From Gillisia xinjiangensis (lineage in GTDB: Bacteria > Bacteroidota > Bacteroidia > Flavobacteriales > Flavobacteriaceae), in NCBI RefSeq assembly GCF_046298265.1, contig NZ_JBKAHK010000008.1, positions 111,771 through 175,770 on the forward strand: a stretch of DNA of 64,000 nt, in the 5' to 3' direction. Position numbers and translations under genes: made by a program. The first letter of the stretch is position 1, and every line of letters starts with the position of its first letter. Below are positions 33,186-43,477 of the stretch, in pieces. The notes under the pieces are model-generated. The model ran no database searches. It saw nothing but the letters and a program-made list of their open reading frames with translations, and was not told where the DNA came from.

Positions 33186-34538
33186 TTAATTCGCAGCAAT
33201 TGGATCCTTGGATTTTTTCATTTTAAGGTTGTTCATTAGGTAATCACCCAGTCTTTGACCCTGGTCTATTCCTACCTCCACTGCAGCCCGATAATGAATT
33301 CCGCCATACATTCTGCTCATAGCTGCCTCCTGGGCTGCCTGGTTAAAAGACTGAAACTCCCTAATGGGTAAACCATAAATAACTTCGGTATCATCACTAA
33401 AACTAAAGTTGTCACCAAAAATGTCTGTAAGTGCAATGGCTGCAGCACCGGAAACAACAGAATGCCCGCTGGTATATTCAGGAAAAGGCGGAGTTTGTAA
33501 GACAGGTTTCCAGTTTTCATCTATATATTTATTGATAAGCGTTTCCGGACGTACAAGATTACTTCTGTATTTTTCATCCCAACAGCTTATAAACGCATCT
33601 GCCATGGCAAGGGAAGTTTTTGTATAGGCATAAACCGATTCTTCAAAATCAGCATTCGCTTTCTTACTTGCTATTTTAGCAATTCCCATCCAGTGACCAC
33701 CGGGGGTAATTTTTTTAGTTGCAAACATTAGATGTCCCCGGGTGACAGAAACGTATGGATTACAATCCCAGAATTTCGCTATTTCCAATTCTTCGCTTTC
33801 CTCCCCATCTTCGGCCATTTTATTTTTAATGGCATATACCTCCATCAATTCATCGTGAAATTTGCTTCCTTTTTCCATTGAAAATTCCGGGGGTGGTATT
33901 GGTCGGAATTGACTTGCTGTATCGATTAAAAAAGGTCGAATCTTGTCCCAATGTGGTTCAATTCCATCCATATAAGAAGGTGGTGTTGGTTGCCATCTTC
34001 CAGGATCATCACTTTTCACCGTATATTTAGGCATGGTCCTGGTTTGTTTGTAATTATCCTTATCCATCCAGGATTTTATGTGGTCAATAACTTCAGTGGC
34101 ATAAGTTCTGGAATTTTCAAATTCCTGCGAATTCGTTTTCTTCCAATTAGAATACAAACTATCCTTATATTGAATCATTTTCTCTTCGGAAAAAATGAGA
34201 TGCTGGCCTATTTCAATATGTGCCATAAGTGCCGCCATCCTGTAATTTAAATGAGATGTTTGCTTTGGTTTCGGTATTGAATCCAGTCCGTTTAACTGAC
34301 CCGCAAGTGAAATATAATTAGGATTGGACAATGCAACAATTTCATATGCAGCGACATTGGCATATGCGTATATTCTACTGGCAACAGGGGGAGAAAAGAT
34401 ATCGTGAACCATAATATTGGTCACCTTATCTAAAGATGCGTGCAAATCCTCTGCCGATATTTCTGCAAATTTCTCCTCTTTATTACAAGAAAATAGTAGT
34501 AACCCAGCAAATAACAATGTGAATTTAAATCGATTCAT
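33186..34538 (-). CDS. Vanadium haloperoxidase/PAP2-family lipoprotein
   Basis: A 450-aa lipoprotein (FAGLLLFSCNK; lipobox LFSC) of the PAP2/vanadium-dependent haloperoxidase superfamily. The three conserved vanadate/phosphate-site blocks are recognisable: the K..RPET region (YRSNLVRPETLI), the PEYTSGHSVVSGAAA block with Ser-Gly-His, and RMYGGIHYRAAVEVG. Whether it oxidises halides or is a phosphatase cannot be told from sequence. It follows two VCBS lipoproteins on the same strand (6 bp after the upstream stop), so it probably shares their transcript. Such VCBS-haloperoxidase neighbours are known in Flavobacteria. Confidence 0.85.
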   Translation of the reverse strand: MNRFKFTLLFAGLLLFSCNKEEKFAEISAEDLHASLDKVTNIMVHDIFSPPVASRIYAYANVAAYEIVALSNPNYISLAGQLNGLDSIPKPKQTSHLNYRMAALMAHIEIGQHLIFSEEKMIQYKDSLYSNWKKTNSQEFENSRTYATEVIDHIKSWMDKDNYKQTRTMPKYTVKSDDPGRWQPTPPSYMDGIEPHWDKIRPFLIDTASQFRPIPPPEFSMEKGSKFHDELMEVYAIKNKMAEDGEESEELEIAKFWDCNPYVSVTRGHLMFATKKITPGGHWMGIAKIASKKANADFEESVYAYTKTSLAMADAFISCWDEKYRSNLVRPETLINKYIDENWKPVLQTPPFPEYTSGHSVVSGAAAIALTDIFGDNFSFSDDTEVIYGLPIREFQSFNQAAQEAAMSRMYGGIHYRAAVEVGIDQGQRLGDYLMNNLKMKKSKDPIAAN

Positions 34539-34544
34539 TGGTAA

Positions 34545-37500
34545 TTAATTTTTATAGTTTCTTAAGCTATATACTTCAGCTTTGCCATTATTCACAGTAA
34601 CCAGTAAATATTTCTGATTGTTGGCTTCAATAATATTCAAATGCCGAACGGATTTATTCCGAAGATTTAATCCCAAAAGATGTCCGGATAATATCTCTTT
34701 TTCATTTTTGATAAGGGCTCCCGGAAAGCCATCAAATCTTCCATGATAAGGTTTTACTCCGAAGTAATTTCCAGCAACAAGGATTTCCTTTTTACCATCG
34801 CTATCAAAATCATATTCTACGAAAGCGGTTAAAGGAGCAACCTGTAAACCGGACTCAAAAGGGACAAAAGTAAAAGATCCATTTTCATTTTTAAGATATC
34901 CTGATTCCAGCACCTGAACTTCCAATAATTGGGCTTTCTTTAAAAGATCTCTGGAAAACACCTCTTCCACAGTTTTTCCGGCAAATGATTTGTAGCTGGT
35001 GAACTTCTTTCGCATTAAAGAACTCATTTGACCTGAAAGCCCATCCAGGCCTTCCAGCGTATAATATTCCCCATTTTTATAGGAAGCCAGAATCGTTTCT
35101 GTTGATCCATTGTTATCAAAATCGCCATAATACATCCGTAACGGAGATTTTTCTGATGCCTCAAACCTGGTATTTGTGCCCCAATTTCCTAAAATATAAT
35201 CAATATCACCGTCATTATCAATATCAAATGGAATTATTGCCTGCCAAAGTCCGTTTAATTTAGATGATAAAACTTCAACTTTCTCAAGTTTTCCTTTATT
35301 ATTCTTGAAAAAAGTTGGAGACATCCATTCCCCTACAACAACAAGGTCATCCCATCCATCCTTATCAAAATCTGTCCAGACGGCATCTGTAACCATTCCT
35401 GCTTTTGAAAGTTCTTCGTTCTTAACAATCGAAAATTTCCCTTTAGAATTAGTCAATAAATACGAAGTTGGTATATTCCCAAAATCATAAGAAACAGCAT
35501 TGCTTCCAATAAACAAATCAAGGTCACCATCCTTATCGAAGTCATTTGCCTTTATTACCGAAGAATTTCCATAAATAAGCGGAAGTTCACTTTCAAGGAA
35601 AAAAGAATCCTTTTTTAAATATAGTTTATCCAGCAATGGTTTCGCCTTGCCATAAAAATTACCTCCAGCAGTACCAATAAGCAAATCGTTTTTACTATTA
35701 TTACTAAAATCTCCAATTATGGCAGACACATCTTCATTTATAGAATCTTTAAGTATTACCTCAGGGCTTTTCAGGACAAAGGAAGTGTCTCTTTGTTCAT
35801 AAACTGCAGATGGAAAATATTTTGAACTTCCAAAGTAAATATCGTTTTTCCCATTCATATTTAAGTCCCCCACGGCTGTTGCCGGACCACGATCTGATAT
35901 TTTATAAGGGATAAGTTTTTGTGCATTGAAATCTAAAAAACTATCTTCCTGATGGGTATAATCTATTCCTAAATTATCTTTGATCTTTTCAAATAATACC
36001 CGTTTTTTATTTACCGGGCCGAATTCAAAAATTCCTTCACTTTTTCCCGGTGTAATTTCCAGCGTTTGATTTACCTGTATATTTCTTAAAGTTTCATACG
36101 ATTTATCCGGCCAAACAATTACAAGGGAATCCACCTTAGAATCACTTCCGTAGCCAAAGTGAATAATTGGTTCTGAAGAAGACTGAAAACCTTTATTGGG
36201 AAAGAGTTCTTTGTATTGTAAGGTTCCATTTGAATATGAAAAAACTTTTGTCCCTACCCCAAATACATTTTGTTTTTTATATTTAAAATTGAGTTTAAGA
36301 TAATTCCCGTTTTTTGACTTATTGATATATAAGGTTGCCGGACTGTTAATATTATTGGTAACAATATCCAGATCTCCATCATTATCCAAATCCCCGTAAG
36401 CGACTCCGGTAGAAATTATGGTGTCCTTCCTTATCCATTTTCCAGACATATCCTCAAATTTTAAATCTCTTTCCCCTTTAAAAATAAAATTATGAACGTT
36501 TCCGGAGGGCATTAATGCCAATGCTTCCTTATCTACAAGGTTTGTGTTATTGATTTTTTTTCTGATCTGGTCATTGGAAAGAAACTTAATATAGTCTAAA
36601 TCGTTGGGTCGTTTGGGAATTCCGTTGGAGATGAAAAGATCCTGTTTTCCATCGAGATCATAATCTGCAAATAATGCGCCCCAACTCCAGTCGGTTGCTT
36701 CAATTCCGCTGAGCAGTCCAGTTTCAGAAAAGAATTGCCCGTTTTGATTGACCTGAAGCATATTTCGCGGATATTGATAATGGTAGCCCAAACGCTCCGT
36801 TCTCATCGATAACATTTCTGAATTTTCGTCTCCTTCTGAAGCTTTTAAAACCTTTTCATCTTCAGCAAGCATATCCAGGGTAATAAGATCCGGGAAACCA
36901 TCGTGGTTTAAATCTGCAACATCATTCCCCATGGAAAATTTACTGGTGTGTCCAAAGTATTCCTTCAAACTTTCGGCAAAAGTCCCGTCCTGATTATTGA
37001 TGTAATAATAATCATCTTCGTGGAAATCGTTGCCCACATAAATATCCGGCCAGCCATCCTGGTTAAAATCTGCAATAGAAATTCCAAGCCCATAGCCATT
37101 AACTCCTCCAAAAATCCCAGCTTCTTCACTCACATCGGTAAATATGCCTCCGTCATTCCTCAAAAGTTTATCTCCGGTAGCATAAGTACGCTGATTTCTT
37201 AAATCGGCCCTGCCATAGGATTCCTGTGTATGGATTGCATGATTCAATAAATAAAGATCCAGATCACCATCCAGATCATAATCAAAGAAAACGGCAGAAG
37301 AACTGTACGAATCGAAATCGATCCCATATTTTTCAGCGCTTTCAGTAAAGGTCCCATCGCCATTATTGATGAATAATTCATTATGACCATTAAACCCGTT
37401 AATTCCAACAACTGCGCATACATAAATATCCAGAAGCCCATCTCCATTGACATCGGCCATAGTTACACCCGTGTTCCAGGTACTGTTTCCGGTAATATTG

Positions 37501-37802
37501 GCTTTTTCTGAAATATCTTCAAATTCAAGGTTGCCCTTATTTAAATATAATTTATTCTTAACCTGATTTCCGGAAAAGAAAATATCCGCTAGCCCATCAT
37601 TGTTAATATCTCCAATGGCAACCCCGCCCCCATTGTAGAAATACATATAATCCAATATATTCTGATCTTCAGATTCGGTAAGGGTATTGGCAAAAGAAAT
37701 CCCTGATTTATCAGCTGGTAAATCCGCAAATAAATCACCTTCCTTCTCAGAACAACTAAAGAGAAGAGAAATCAATCCAATAAAAAAATAGTTACTTCGC
37801 AT
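34545..37802 (-). CDS. VCBS/FG-GAP-repeat lipoprotein with ASPIC/UnbV domain (1085 aa)
   Basis: A large surface lipoprotein with the signal LISLLFSCSEK (lipobox LFSC). It has repeated FG-GAP/VCBS propeller blades with Ca-binding loops such as DINNDGLADIFF, DVNGDGLLDIYV, DYDLDGDLDLYL and DLDNDGDLDIVT. An ASPIC/UnbV domain in the middle (YLKLNFKYKKQNVFGVGTKV, IVWPDKS) is followed by a second propeller. It is likely outer-membrane exposed and involved in binding. The N-terminus overlaps the upstream VCBS gene by 11 bp, so the pair is translationally coupled. Confidence 0.9.
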   Translation of the reverse strand: MRSNYFFIGLISLLFSCSEKEGDLFADLPADKSGISFANTLTESEDQNILDYMYFYNGGGVAIGDINNDGLADIFFSGNQVKNKLYLNKGNLEFEDISEKANITGNSTWNTGVTMADVNGDGLLDIYVCAVVGINGFNGHNELFINNGDGTFTESAEKYGIDFDSYSSSAVFFDYDLDGDLDLYLLNHAIHTQESYGRADLRNQRTYATGDKLLRNDGGIFTDVSEEAGIFGGVNGYGLGISIADFNQDGWPDIYVGNDFHEDDYYYINNQDGTFAESLKEYFGHTSKFSMGNDVADLNHDGFPDLITLDMLAEDEKVLKASEGDENSEMLSMRTERLGYHYQYPRNMLQVNQNGQFFSETGLLSGIEATDWSWGALFADYDLDGKQDLFISNGIPKRPNDLDYIKFLSNDQIRKKINNTNLVDKEALALMPSGNVHNFIFKGERDLKFEDMSGKWIRKDTIISTGVAYGDLDNDGDLDIVTNNINSPATLYINKSKNGNYLKLNFKYKKQNVFGVGTKVFSYSNGTLQYKELFPNKGFQSSSEPIIHFGYGSDSKVDSLVIVWPDKSYETLRNIQVNQTLEITPGKSEGIFEFGPVNKKRVLFEKIKDNLGIDYTHQEDSFLDFNAQKLIPYKISDRGPATAVGDLNMNGKNDIYFGSSKYFPSAVYEQRDTSFVLKSPEVILKDSINEDVSAIIGDFSNNSKNDLLIGTAGGNFYGKAKPLLDKLYLKKDSFFLESELPLIYGNSSVIKANDFDKDGDLDLFIGSNAVSYDFGNIPTSYLLTNSKGKFSIVKNEELSKAGMVTDAVWTDFDKDGWDDLVVVGEWMSPTFFKNNKGKLEKVEVLSSKLNGLWQAIIPFDIDNDGDIDYILGNWGTNTRFEASEKSPLRMYYGDFDNNGSTETILASYKNGEYYTLEGLDGLSGQMSSLMRKKFTSYKSFAGKTVEEVFSRDLLKKAQLLEVQVLESGYLKNENGSFTFVPFESGLQVAPLTAFVEYDFDSDGKKEILVAGNYFGVKPYHGRFDGFPGALIKNEKEILSGHLLGLNLRNKSVRHLNIIEANNQKYLLVTVNNGKAEVYSLRNYKN

Positions 37803-40800
37803 TTAATTTAAATACCTTAGGTTTTTGATTGTTGATAGCAGTGATAATATAGGTATCCCCGTTTTTATCTGAAAATTTCTTTAAATGTTTGATCTCGTCT
37901 TCTACAACAAAACCGCTCTTAGTATAATCCTGCAAGGTAAATTCCATATTTCCGTTTCCAAGCAAAACATGACCGTAGCTGGCATCCAGCCTTGAGAACT
38001 GCGGTTTAAATTCAAAATTATTCCCTCCCATTATAAGATCAAGGATTCCGTCTCCATTTACATCTATGCAAGTAATCCCACAAACACAGGATAACTGAAC
38101 CCTGGACGGCAAAATTTTAGTCTCAAATTTTCCGTTCCCTAAATTTAAAGCAATGATAGTTTCTCCCATTACCGCTTCTTTTACTATTGAATTTTCAATA
38201 ACATCTGCCGGAAATAATTCCTGAATAGAACGCCTGGCATAATCAGACGCTTTCAGGTTTTGCTTTTTTAAGGATGATAACTGGGTTGTTAATTCTTTTT
38301 TCATATGAATTGGCATATCCTTTCCTCCCAAATTCCTTGTTACAATTTGCTCTATAGTTCCGTTATTATCAAAGTCATTGATCCATATTTTCATGCGATT
38401 CGTTTTGGAAGTTTTATAAGCCGTATTGGTCCCACTATTTCCTAAAATTAGATCATTATTTCCATCTCCATCCAAATCGGCAACTTCAACGGTGTTCCAC
38501 CATCCTGTTAATTCATCCAGTTCGGATTTCATTCTTGAAAGTCTTTGTCCTGTATTTTTAAATATCACAGGTGAACCCCAATCAGAAACAGTTACAAGAT
38601 CATTTTTTCCGTCATTATCAATATCTGTCCAAATCGCATCGGTAATCATACCGGCGTTTTTTAGATCATATCCCACACGTTGGGTAGCATTCGTAAAAGT
38701 TCCATCCCCTTTGTTTTCCAAAAATAAATGATCCGGATCTACCCCGTAGGTTCCAACCACGCTCCGTGAACCAATAAAAAGATCTACGTCGCCATCGCCA
38801 TCGAAGTCGTAAGGGGCGATCACCGAAATATTATGAAAGGTTGACGGTAATTCCACGGATGATTTGGTGAAATTTCCATTCCCATCGTTTATATAAAGTC
38901 TGGCAGAATAGGTTCTTGAATCTCCAACCTGGTTCCCGCCGGAACCAACGATCAAATCCAAATCCCCATCGGCATCGGCATCAAAAAATGAAGCTGCTGT
39001 ATCTTCAAAACCGGCATCGGTTTCCAGAGCTTTCTGGGAAGTAATTTTCAGAACTCCATTTCCAGAATTGAGATAAATTATTCCAGGTTGCATTTTCCCA
39101 CCTCCTATAAAAACATCTTCATTTCCATTTCCATTAATATCACCTACCGAAAGACTTGGTCCTTCCTGGGAAAGCTTTTTATAAGCAAGCCCTTCGTAAT
39201 CAAAATCATTGTAAGTATTTTCTTCGTGCTTTACCACTTGTTTTGCCTCCATTTCCTGAAGGAAAGCAGGTTCATTTAAGGACTTCGGAATTTTATATTG
39301 ATTGGTCGCTTCCTTCTGACTTAGCCCAAGTTGTTGATTTACGCTCACATCTTTAAGTAACTGGGTGCTTTTATCGGGCCAGATCACCCTAAGTGAATCA
39401 ATTTTATTGGAAGTTCCCAGGCCTATGGTCATAACATAATCCATGGAGGACTGAAATCCCCTGGAGGGTTGGAGTTCCTGTAAAATAACCGAATTGTTAT
39501 AATAGAGTTTTACTACACTTCCAATAGCAAATTTATTTTTTTCGCTACCCTCAAGTTTTATTTTTAAATAATTGTTCTCTGTAAACTTTTCAGTATTATT
39601 CCTGTAAAGAAAGGCTTGCATATTCACGTTGTTAACCACCATATCCAGATCTCCATCGTTATCCAAATCTGCATATGCAACCCCATTTGAAAATCCCGGA
39701 GTATCAAGCCCCCACTCTTTTGCCGTATTTTCAAATTTCAGATCTCCCTGATTGTTATATGCATAATTGGGAATGGGAGTCACCGGCATTTTACTAATTA
39801 TAGAATCGATGGCTTCCTTCTTGCCTGTTAATACCATTTTTTGCATTATTTCATCGGCAAAAAAGTTTATGAAATCAATATCTGTAAGATCATGATTAAT
39901 TCCGTTGGTAACAAAAATATCTCTAAACCCATCGTTGTCCATATCAAAAAGCAATCCTGCCCAACTCCAGTCTGTGCCGGACACTCCACTGAAGTAAGCG
40001 ATTTCAGAAAAGGAATTGTTACCATTATTAAGCTGAAGTGTATTTTGGATGTATTGCTGGGAGAAGCCTTTGCTTTGTTTTAATTTGAAGATATTATAAC
40101 CTTCAAATTCCATCACCGATTTTACGCGGGAATCTTCTTCAGGCAGCATGTCTGTAATAAAAACATCAATATGTCCATCATTATTGATATCGGCCATATC
40201 TACTCCCATCGCCGAAAGGCTTAAATGCGATGTCCAGTTCATGATATCTTCCGTAAAGGTTCCATCCTGATTATTGATGTACAGGTAATCCCGCTCATAA
40301 AAGTCATTTGATACGTAAATATCCGGATAAAGATCCTTGTTGATATCGCTTATTAGAACGCCCAGTCCAAAACCGATTAAACTTCCGTAAATATTTGCCT
40401 CTTCACTAACATCTACAAATTTTCCGTTATCATTTCGCAATAGCATATCGCCAACTCCCCTAAAAATTGCAGGAATTCCTTCCCAGTCCTGTGCTCTTAC
40501 CCCCCTTTGTTCGGCATACCCCAGGCTGCTGACAGGAATATTACTGTTATTTAATATATAAACATCCAGATCTCCATCCAGATCATAATCAAAAAATGTT
40601 GCGTGAGTACTAAATCCGGTTTTAGCTAAATTATATTCTTCTGCACTTTCGGTAAAAGTTAGATCACCATTGTTGATATAAAGGTCATTATCGTGGTTAT
40701 TGCCTTCCATATTCCCCGCGTTACTCACATATATATCGAGTAAACCATCATTATTGATATCCACCATATTCACCCCGGTAGACCATGGTTTATTACCGGC

Positions 40801-41166
40801 TACACCAGCTTTATCAGTAACATCTTCAAATTTAAAATCCCCCTTATTTAAAAATAATTTATTGGGACCCATATTGGCTGTTAGATAAATATCAGGAAGT
40901 CCGTCATTATTAATATCTCCAATTGCAACACCACCCCCGTTATAAAAGTTCCGATATTTAAAAATATTGAAATCCTTTTGATTTACCACTTCATTAATAA
41001 AATCCAATCCGGTATCTCCGGGAGACATTAAGGTAAATAGCGTGTTTTTATCTTCCACATCTAATTCTACATTTGATTCTTTTTTATTGGATTCACAGGA
41101 ACCAAAAATTAAAAGAATAAGAGAAAATGTGAAAATATTTCGGGGTAAATTAAAATTCATTGTCAT
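37792..41166 (-). CDS. VCBS/FG-GAP-repeat lipoprotein with ASPIC/UnbV domain (1124 aa)
   Basis: The signal LILLIFGSCES gives a lipobox FGSC. The architecture is the same as its two neighbours: N-terminal FG-GAP propeller (DINNDGLPDIYL, DYDLDGDLDVYI, DLDNDGDLDMVV), a central ASPIC/UnbV domain (YLKIKLEGSEKNKFAIGSVV, LRVIWPDKS) and a C-terminal propeller (DFDGDGDVDLFI, DLDGDGNNDLIL). A second start is possible at 41160, since it begins MTMN. It is the first gene of the minus-strand set VCBS-VCBS-haloperoxidase-GyrI pseudogene. Probably surface-exposed; the ligand is unknown. Confidence 0.9.
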   Translation of the reverse strand: MTMNFNLPRNIFTFSLILLIFGSCESNKKESNVELDVEDKNTLFTLMSPGDTGLDFINEVVNQKDFNIFKYRNFYNGGGVAIGDINNDGLPDIYLTANMGPNKLFLNKGDFKFEDVTDKAGVAGNKPWSTGVNMVDINNDGLLDIYVSNAGNMEGNNHDNDLYINNGDLTFTESAEEYNLAKTGFSTHATFFDYDLDGDLDVYILNNSNIPVSSLGYAEQRGVRAQDWEGIPAIFRGVGDMLLRNDNGKFVDVSEEANIYGSLIGFGLGVLISDINKDLYPDIYVSNDFYERDYLYINNQDGTFTEDIMNWTSHLSLSAMGVDMADINNDGHIDVFITDMLPEEDSRVKSVMEFEGYNIFKLKQSKGFSQQYIQNTLQLNNGNNSFSEIAYFSGVSGTDWSWAGLLFDMDNDGFRDIFVTNGINHDLTDIDFINFFADEIMQKMVLTGKKEAIDSIISKMPVTPIPNYAYNNQGDLKFENTAKEWGLDTPGFSNGVAYADLDNDGDLDMVVNNVNMQAFLYRNNTEKFTENNYLKIKLEGSEKNKFAIGSVVKLYYNNSVILQELQPSRGFQSSMDYVMTIGLGTSNKIDSLRVIWPDKSTQLLKDVSVNQQLGLSQKEATNQYKIPKSLNEPAFLQEMEAKQVVKHEENTYNDFDYEGLAYKKLSQEGPSLSVGDINGNGNEDVFIGGGKMQPGIIYLNSGNGVLKITSQKALETDAGFEDTAASFFDADADGDLDLIVGSGGNQVGDSRTYSARLYINDGNGNFTKSSVELPSTFHNISVIAPYDFDGDGDVDLFIGSRSVVGTYGVDPDHLFLENKGDGTFTNATQRVGYDLKNAGMITDAIWTDIDNDGKNDLVTVSDWGSPVIFKNTGQRLSRMKSELDELTGWWNTVEVADLDGDGNNDLILGNSGTNTAYKTSKTNRMKIWINDFDNNGTIEQIVTRNLGGKDMPIHMKKELTTQLSSLKKQNLKASDYARRSIQELFPADVIENSIVKEAVMGETIIALNLGNGKFETKILPSRVQLSCVCGITCIDVNGDGILDLIMGGNNFEFKPQFSRLDASYGHVLLGNGNMEFTLQDYTKSGFVVEDEIKHLKKFSDKNGDTYIITAINNQKPKVFKLNAK

Positions 41167-41655
41167 TAAATAATATAACTATTATTAATTTATTTTTATT
41201 TTTTTGTGAATCAGAGTAAAAGTTTTGTCTGACTAAAATCGAGTGTAGATAAAAAATATTTATAACTTCGAAATTATAAGTTTTATACTGGATGAGAAAG
41301 ACATTTTAATATTTTCTTAACTACATTCGAATTTGATTTATTTCTTTTGAAAACCGGTGTAAAATAGTATAATATTGGAGAATACGAGGCGAAGACCTAT
41401 TAAAAAGTATTAATGAAAGATAAATTAACACAAGGAAAGATTAAGCAAAAATTATTTTCAGTATTTCATCTGGTATTTACATCTATATCTTTCAAAAACG
41501 GAGTTTTAAGCCTATTATCAGTGCGGTTAATTCGCTGCTAATTTCAGACTTTGGAATCCTTTATGAGCTCGAGGCGGAATATTTATTTTAATTTCACCTA
41601 ACAAATGCGGAAAAAAGGTTAGGTTATATAAAATTCAAAATACCTTTACATTACT
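41167..41655. other. 489-bp divergent intergenic region (VCBS gene / response regulator)
   Basis: No protein-coding gene is supported. A near-consensus -7 box TACCTTTA (41641-41648) lies just before the response-regulator start. AT-rich short repeats at 41167-41215 precede the VCBS gene. A 42-codon reading frame (41413-41541) has no family likeness and is not called. The region should hold both promoters and possibly the regulator's binding sites, but no clear tandem or inverted site was identified. Confidence 0.5.
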
Positions 41656-42348
41656 ATGGAAAACAAAAAGAATATTCTACTGGTTGAGGATGATGATTCA
41701 TTAGGATATTTACTCACAGAATATCTTCAAATAAAGGGTTTTGGTATATCCTGGGCCAAAAATGGGAATCTGGCCTTGCAAAAACTGGAGAAGGAAAAAT
41801 TTGATCTTGCAATCCTGGATGTAATGATGCCAGAAATGGATGGTTTTACACTGGCTGAAAAGATGAAGCTTACTTATCCGGAAATTCCATTCATATTTCT
41901 TAGCGCGAAATCTCTTAAAATTGATGTTTTAAAAGGCTTTTCAAAAGGGGCAGTAGATTACCTTAAAAAACCAATAGATGAAGAAGAGCTTGTAATACGC
42001 ATCAATATTTTACTGAAAAATCTTTCTCAACCCGAGATCGAAAGTTCATCCAGGGAAGAGATCCATCTTGGAAAATATTCCTATAAACCCCAGCAGCAAA
42101 CTTTAGGACTTGGAGAATCCAAGGTGTCCTTAACTTCCAGGGAAAATGAATTATTAAGATATTTGACTTCGAAACAAAATGAAATTTGTACGCATAAGGA
42201 ATTGTTGAAAAATATTTGGGGAACAAATGATTATTTCACCCGAAGAAGTTTAAATGTATTTGTTTCCCGATTAAGGAAATATCTTGATAAGGAACCGTCC
42301 ATTAAGATTGAGAATATTCATAATACCGGATTTATTTTTAGAATATAG
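41656..42348 (+). CDS. OmpR/PhoB-family response regulator (orphan)
   Basis: A 230-aa regulator. The receiver domain is at residues 6-118 with the acid pair Glu11/Asp12/Asp13, the phosphoacceptor Asp55 (LAILDVMMPEMDG), Ser83 and Lys104/Lys105 (YLKKPIDEE). The C-terminal winged-helix DNA-binding domain at about 135-230 has SLTSRENELLRYL and RRSLNVFVSRLRKYL. It lies alone on the plus strand between two minus-strand VCBS/GyrI blocks, with no histidine kinase in the window. It may control the adjacent surface-lipoprotein genes; this is inference from position. Confidence 0.93.
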   Translation: MENKKNILLVEDDDSLGYLLTEYLQIKGFGISWAKNGNLALQKLEKEKFDLAILDVMMPEMDGFTLAEKMKLTYPEIPFIFLSAKSLKIDVLKGFSKGAVDYLKKPIDEEELVIRINILLKNLSQPEIESSSREEIHLGKYSYKPQQQTLGLGESKVSLTSRENELLRYLTSKQNEICTHKELLKNIWGTNDYFTRRSLNVFVSRLRKYLDKEPSIKIENIHNTGFIFRI

Positions 42349-42443
42349 CAATTTGTTTAAATTCGAGTAAAATTATCAAATTTAGGAAAAAAGGGAGTCC
42401 GTTCATGCCTAATTAAAGTCCAAAAGGTTAACCGTTGCTATTA

Positions 42444-42467
42444 ATTCTTAAAATAAGATCTAAGAAT
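42444..42467. terminator. Weak bidirectional terminator candidate
   Basis: ATTCTTA (42444-42450) and TAAGAAT (42461-42467) form a 7-bp A/T-rich stem between the convergent response-regulator and GyrI-like genes, followed on the plus strand by AATTTTATT. The stem is weak. Confidence 0.3.
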
Positions 42468-42471
42468 AATT

Positions 42472-43395
42472 TTATTCCACTATTGGCAAATAGATTTCTG
42501 CTTTCCATGTAGGTGATGGAGTGCTTTCTACATTAGGGTTATTAAAAAAAACCTCCAGCGGTAATCCATTAGTTTTTAATTTCTTTTCTTCAGCTGTATA
42601 AAGAAGGTCAAACCAGGCTTTATGGGATAACCTATAATTTCCGTTGAACACCGCCTTCAATGCGGTAGAAGATGGAATTTGCCTGAATTTAACTTCTCCG
42701 TAAGGCTTAATATCCTGGGGAAGATTCACCGGAAAACAAAATTCAAAATCTATGATATTCTCCTTTCGATTCCATTTAATGATCTTTACAAATGGATTTC
42801 CTGTTAATTTAAGATCACGACTTAGAATGTAATCTTCCAGAATATCAATGGTTTTTACCATTTCCCGGGCCTTTCCTTTTACCGGAACATTTTCAGAAGT
42901 ATGACAAATACAGTCCAGTGCGGGTGAAGTGACGATACTGTCGCCAATTTGAATACGATAGGCCTTTTGTTCATTTTGTAATCTAAGTCTAAAAGCCAGC
43001 AAATGTTGTTTTAAACTATCTATATAATTACTTTTTACAAAGGGGTTCATTATATCCAGGCGGTTAGCCAGTGAATTCTTGTCAGATCTAATATTTAGTA
43101 CAACTTCTGTTAGGCTATCATTTCTTTTTTCAAATTCCCAGTAGAATTCTACCGGGGAATCACTAAATGAATATACTTTTTGTGTTAGATTTTTGAAAGG
43201 TTCACTTTGGGTGACCGCAATATTTTCTTCAGAAATATCAGGGTTCAAATTTTTCCATTCTAAAATTTCATGAAAGACGGTACCGGGGCCGTATTTCGCT
43301 TCCATCGTGAAACGATAATCATATTTTTTAATAAATAAGTACCAAATCGATCCTAAAAGCAACAGGGCAAGGAATAATATAAGTATTTTTTTCAT
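42472..43395 (-). CDS. Membrane-anchored GyrI-like (effector-binding fold) protein, intact paralog
   Basis: A 307-aa protein with one N-terminal membrane helix (ILILFLALLLLGSIWYLF), a central region of unassigned fold (about 30-150, possibly SRPBCC-like), and a C-terminal GyrI-like effector-binding domain (DFEFCFPVNLPQDIKPYG, KAVFNGNYRLSHKAWFDLL). There is no DNA-binding domain. ATG 43395 was chosen; the upstream TTG 43413 is less likely. It follows the VCBS lipoprotein of 43478 on the same strand (82 bp). A second copy at 32300 is broken. A role sensing small molecules at the membrane is possible but unproven. Confidence 0.7.
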   Translation of the reverse strand: MKKILILFLALLLLGSIWYLFIKKYDYRFTMEAKYGPGTVFHEILEWKNLNPDISEENIAVTQSEPFKNLTQKVYSFSDSPVEFYWEFEKRNDSLTEVVLNIRSDKNSLANRLDIMNPFVKSNYIDSLKQHLLAFRLRLQNEQKAYRIQIGDSIVTSPALDCICHTSENVPVKGKAREMVKTIDILEDYILSRDLKLTGNPFVKIIKWNRKENIIDFEFCFPVNLPQDIKPYGEVKFRQIPSSTALKAVFNGNYRLSHKAWFDLLYTAEEKKLKTNGLPLEVFFNNPNVESTPSPTWKAEIYLPIVE

Positions 43396-43477
43396 GGATT
43401 TATCTGGTTGCAAATTTCTCTTTAGAATTGGTCATTTTTAACTTATTTAGGATACAGCTCCCCTTACAGTGCTTTCA

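Noticed and set aside
41413..41541. Small plus-strand reading frame of 42 codons in the VCBS/response-regulator gap
   Set aside because: No family-like motif, no ribosome-binding context and no conserved neighbour; AT-rich gaps yield such frames by chance.
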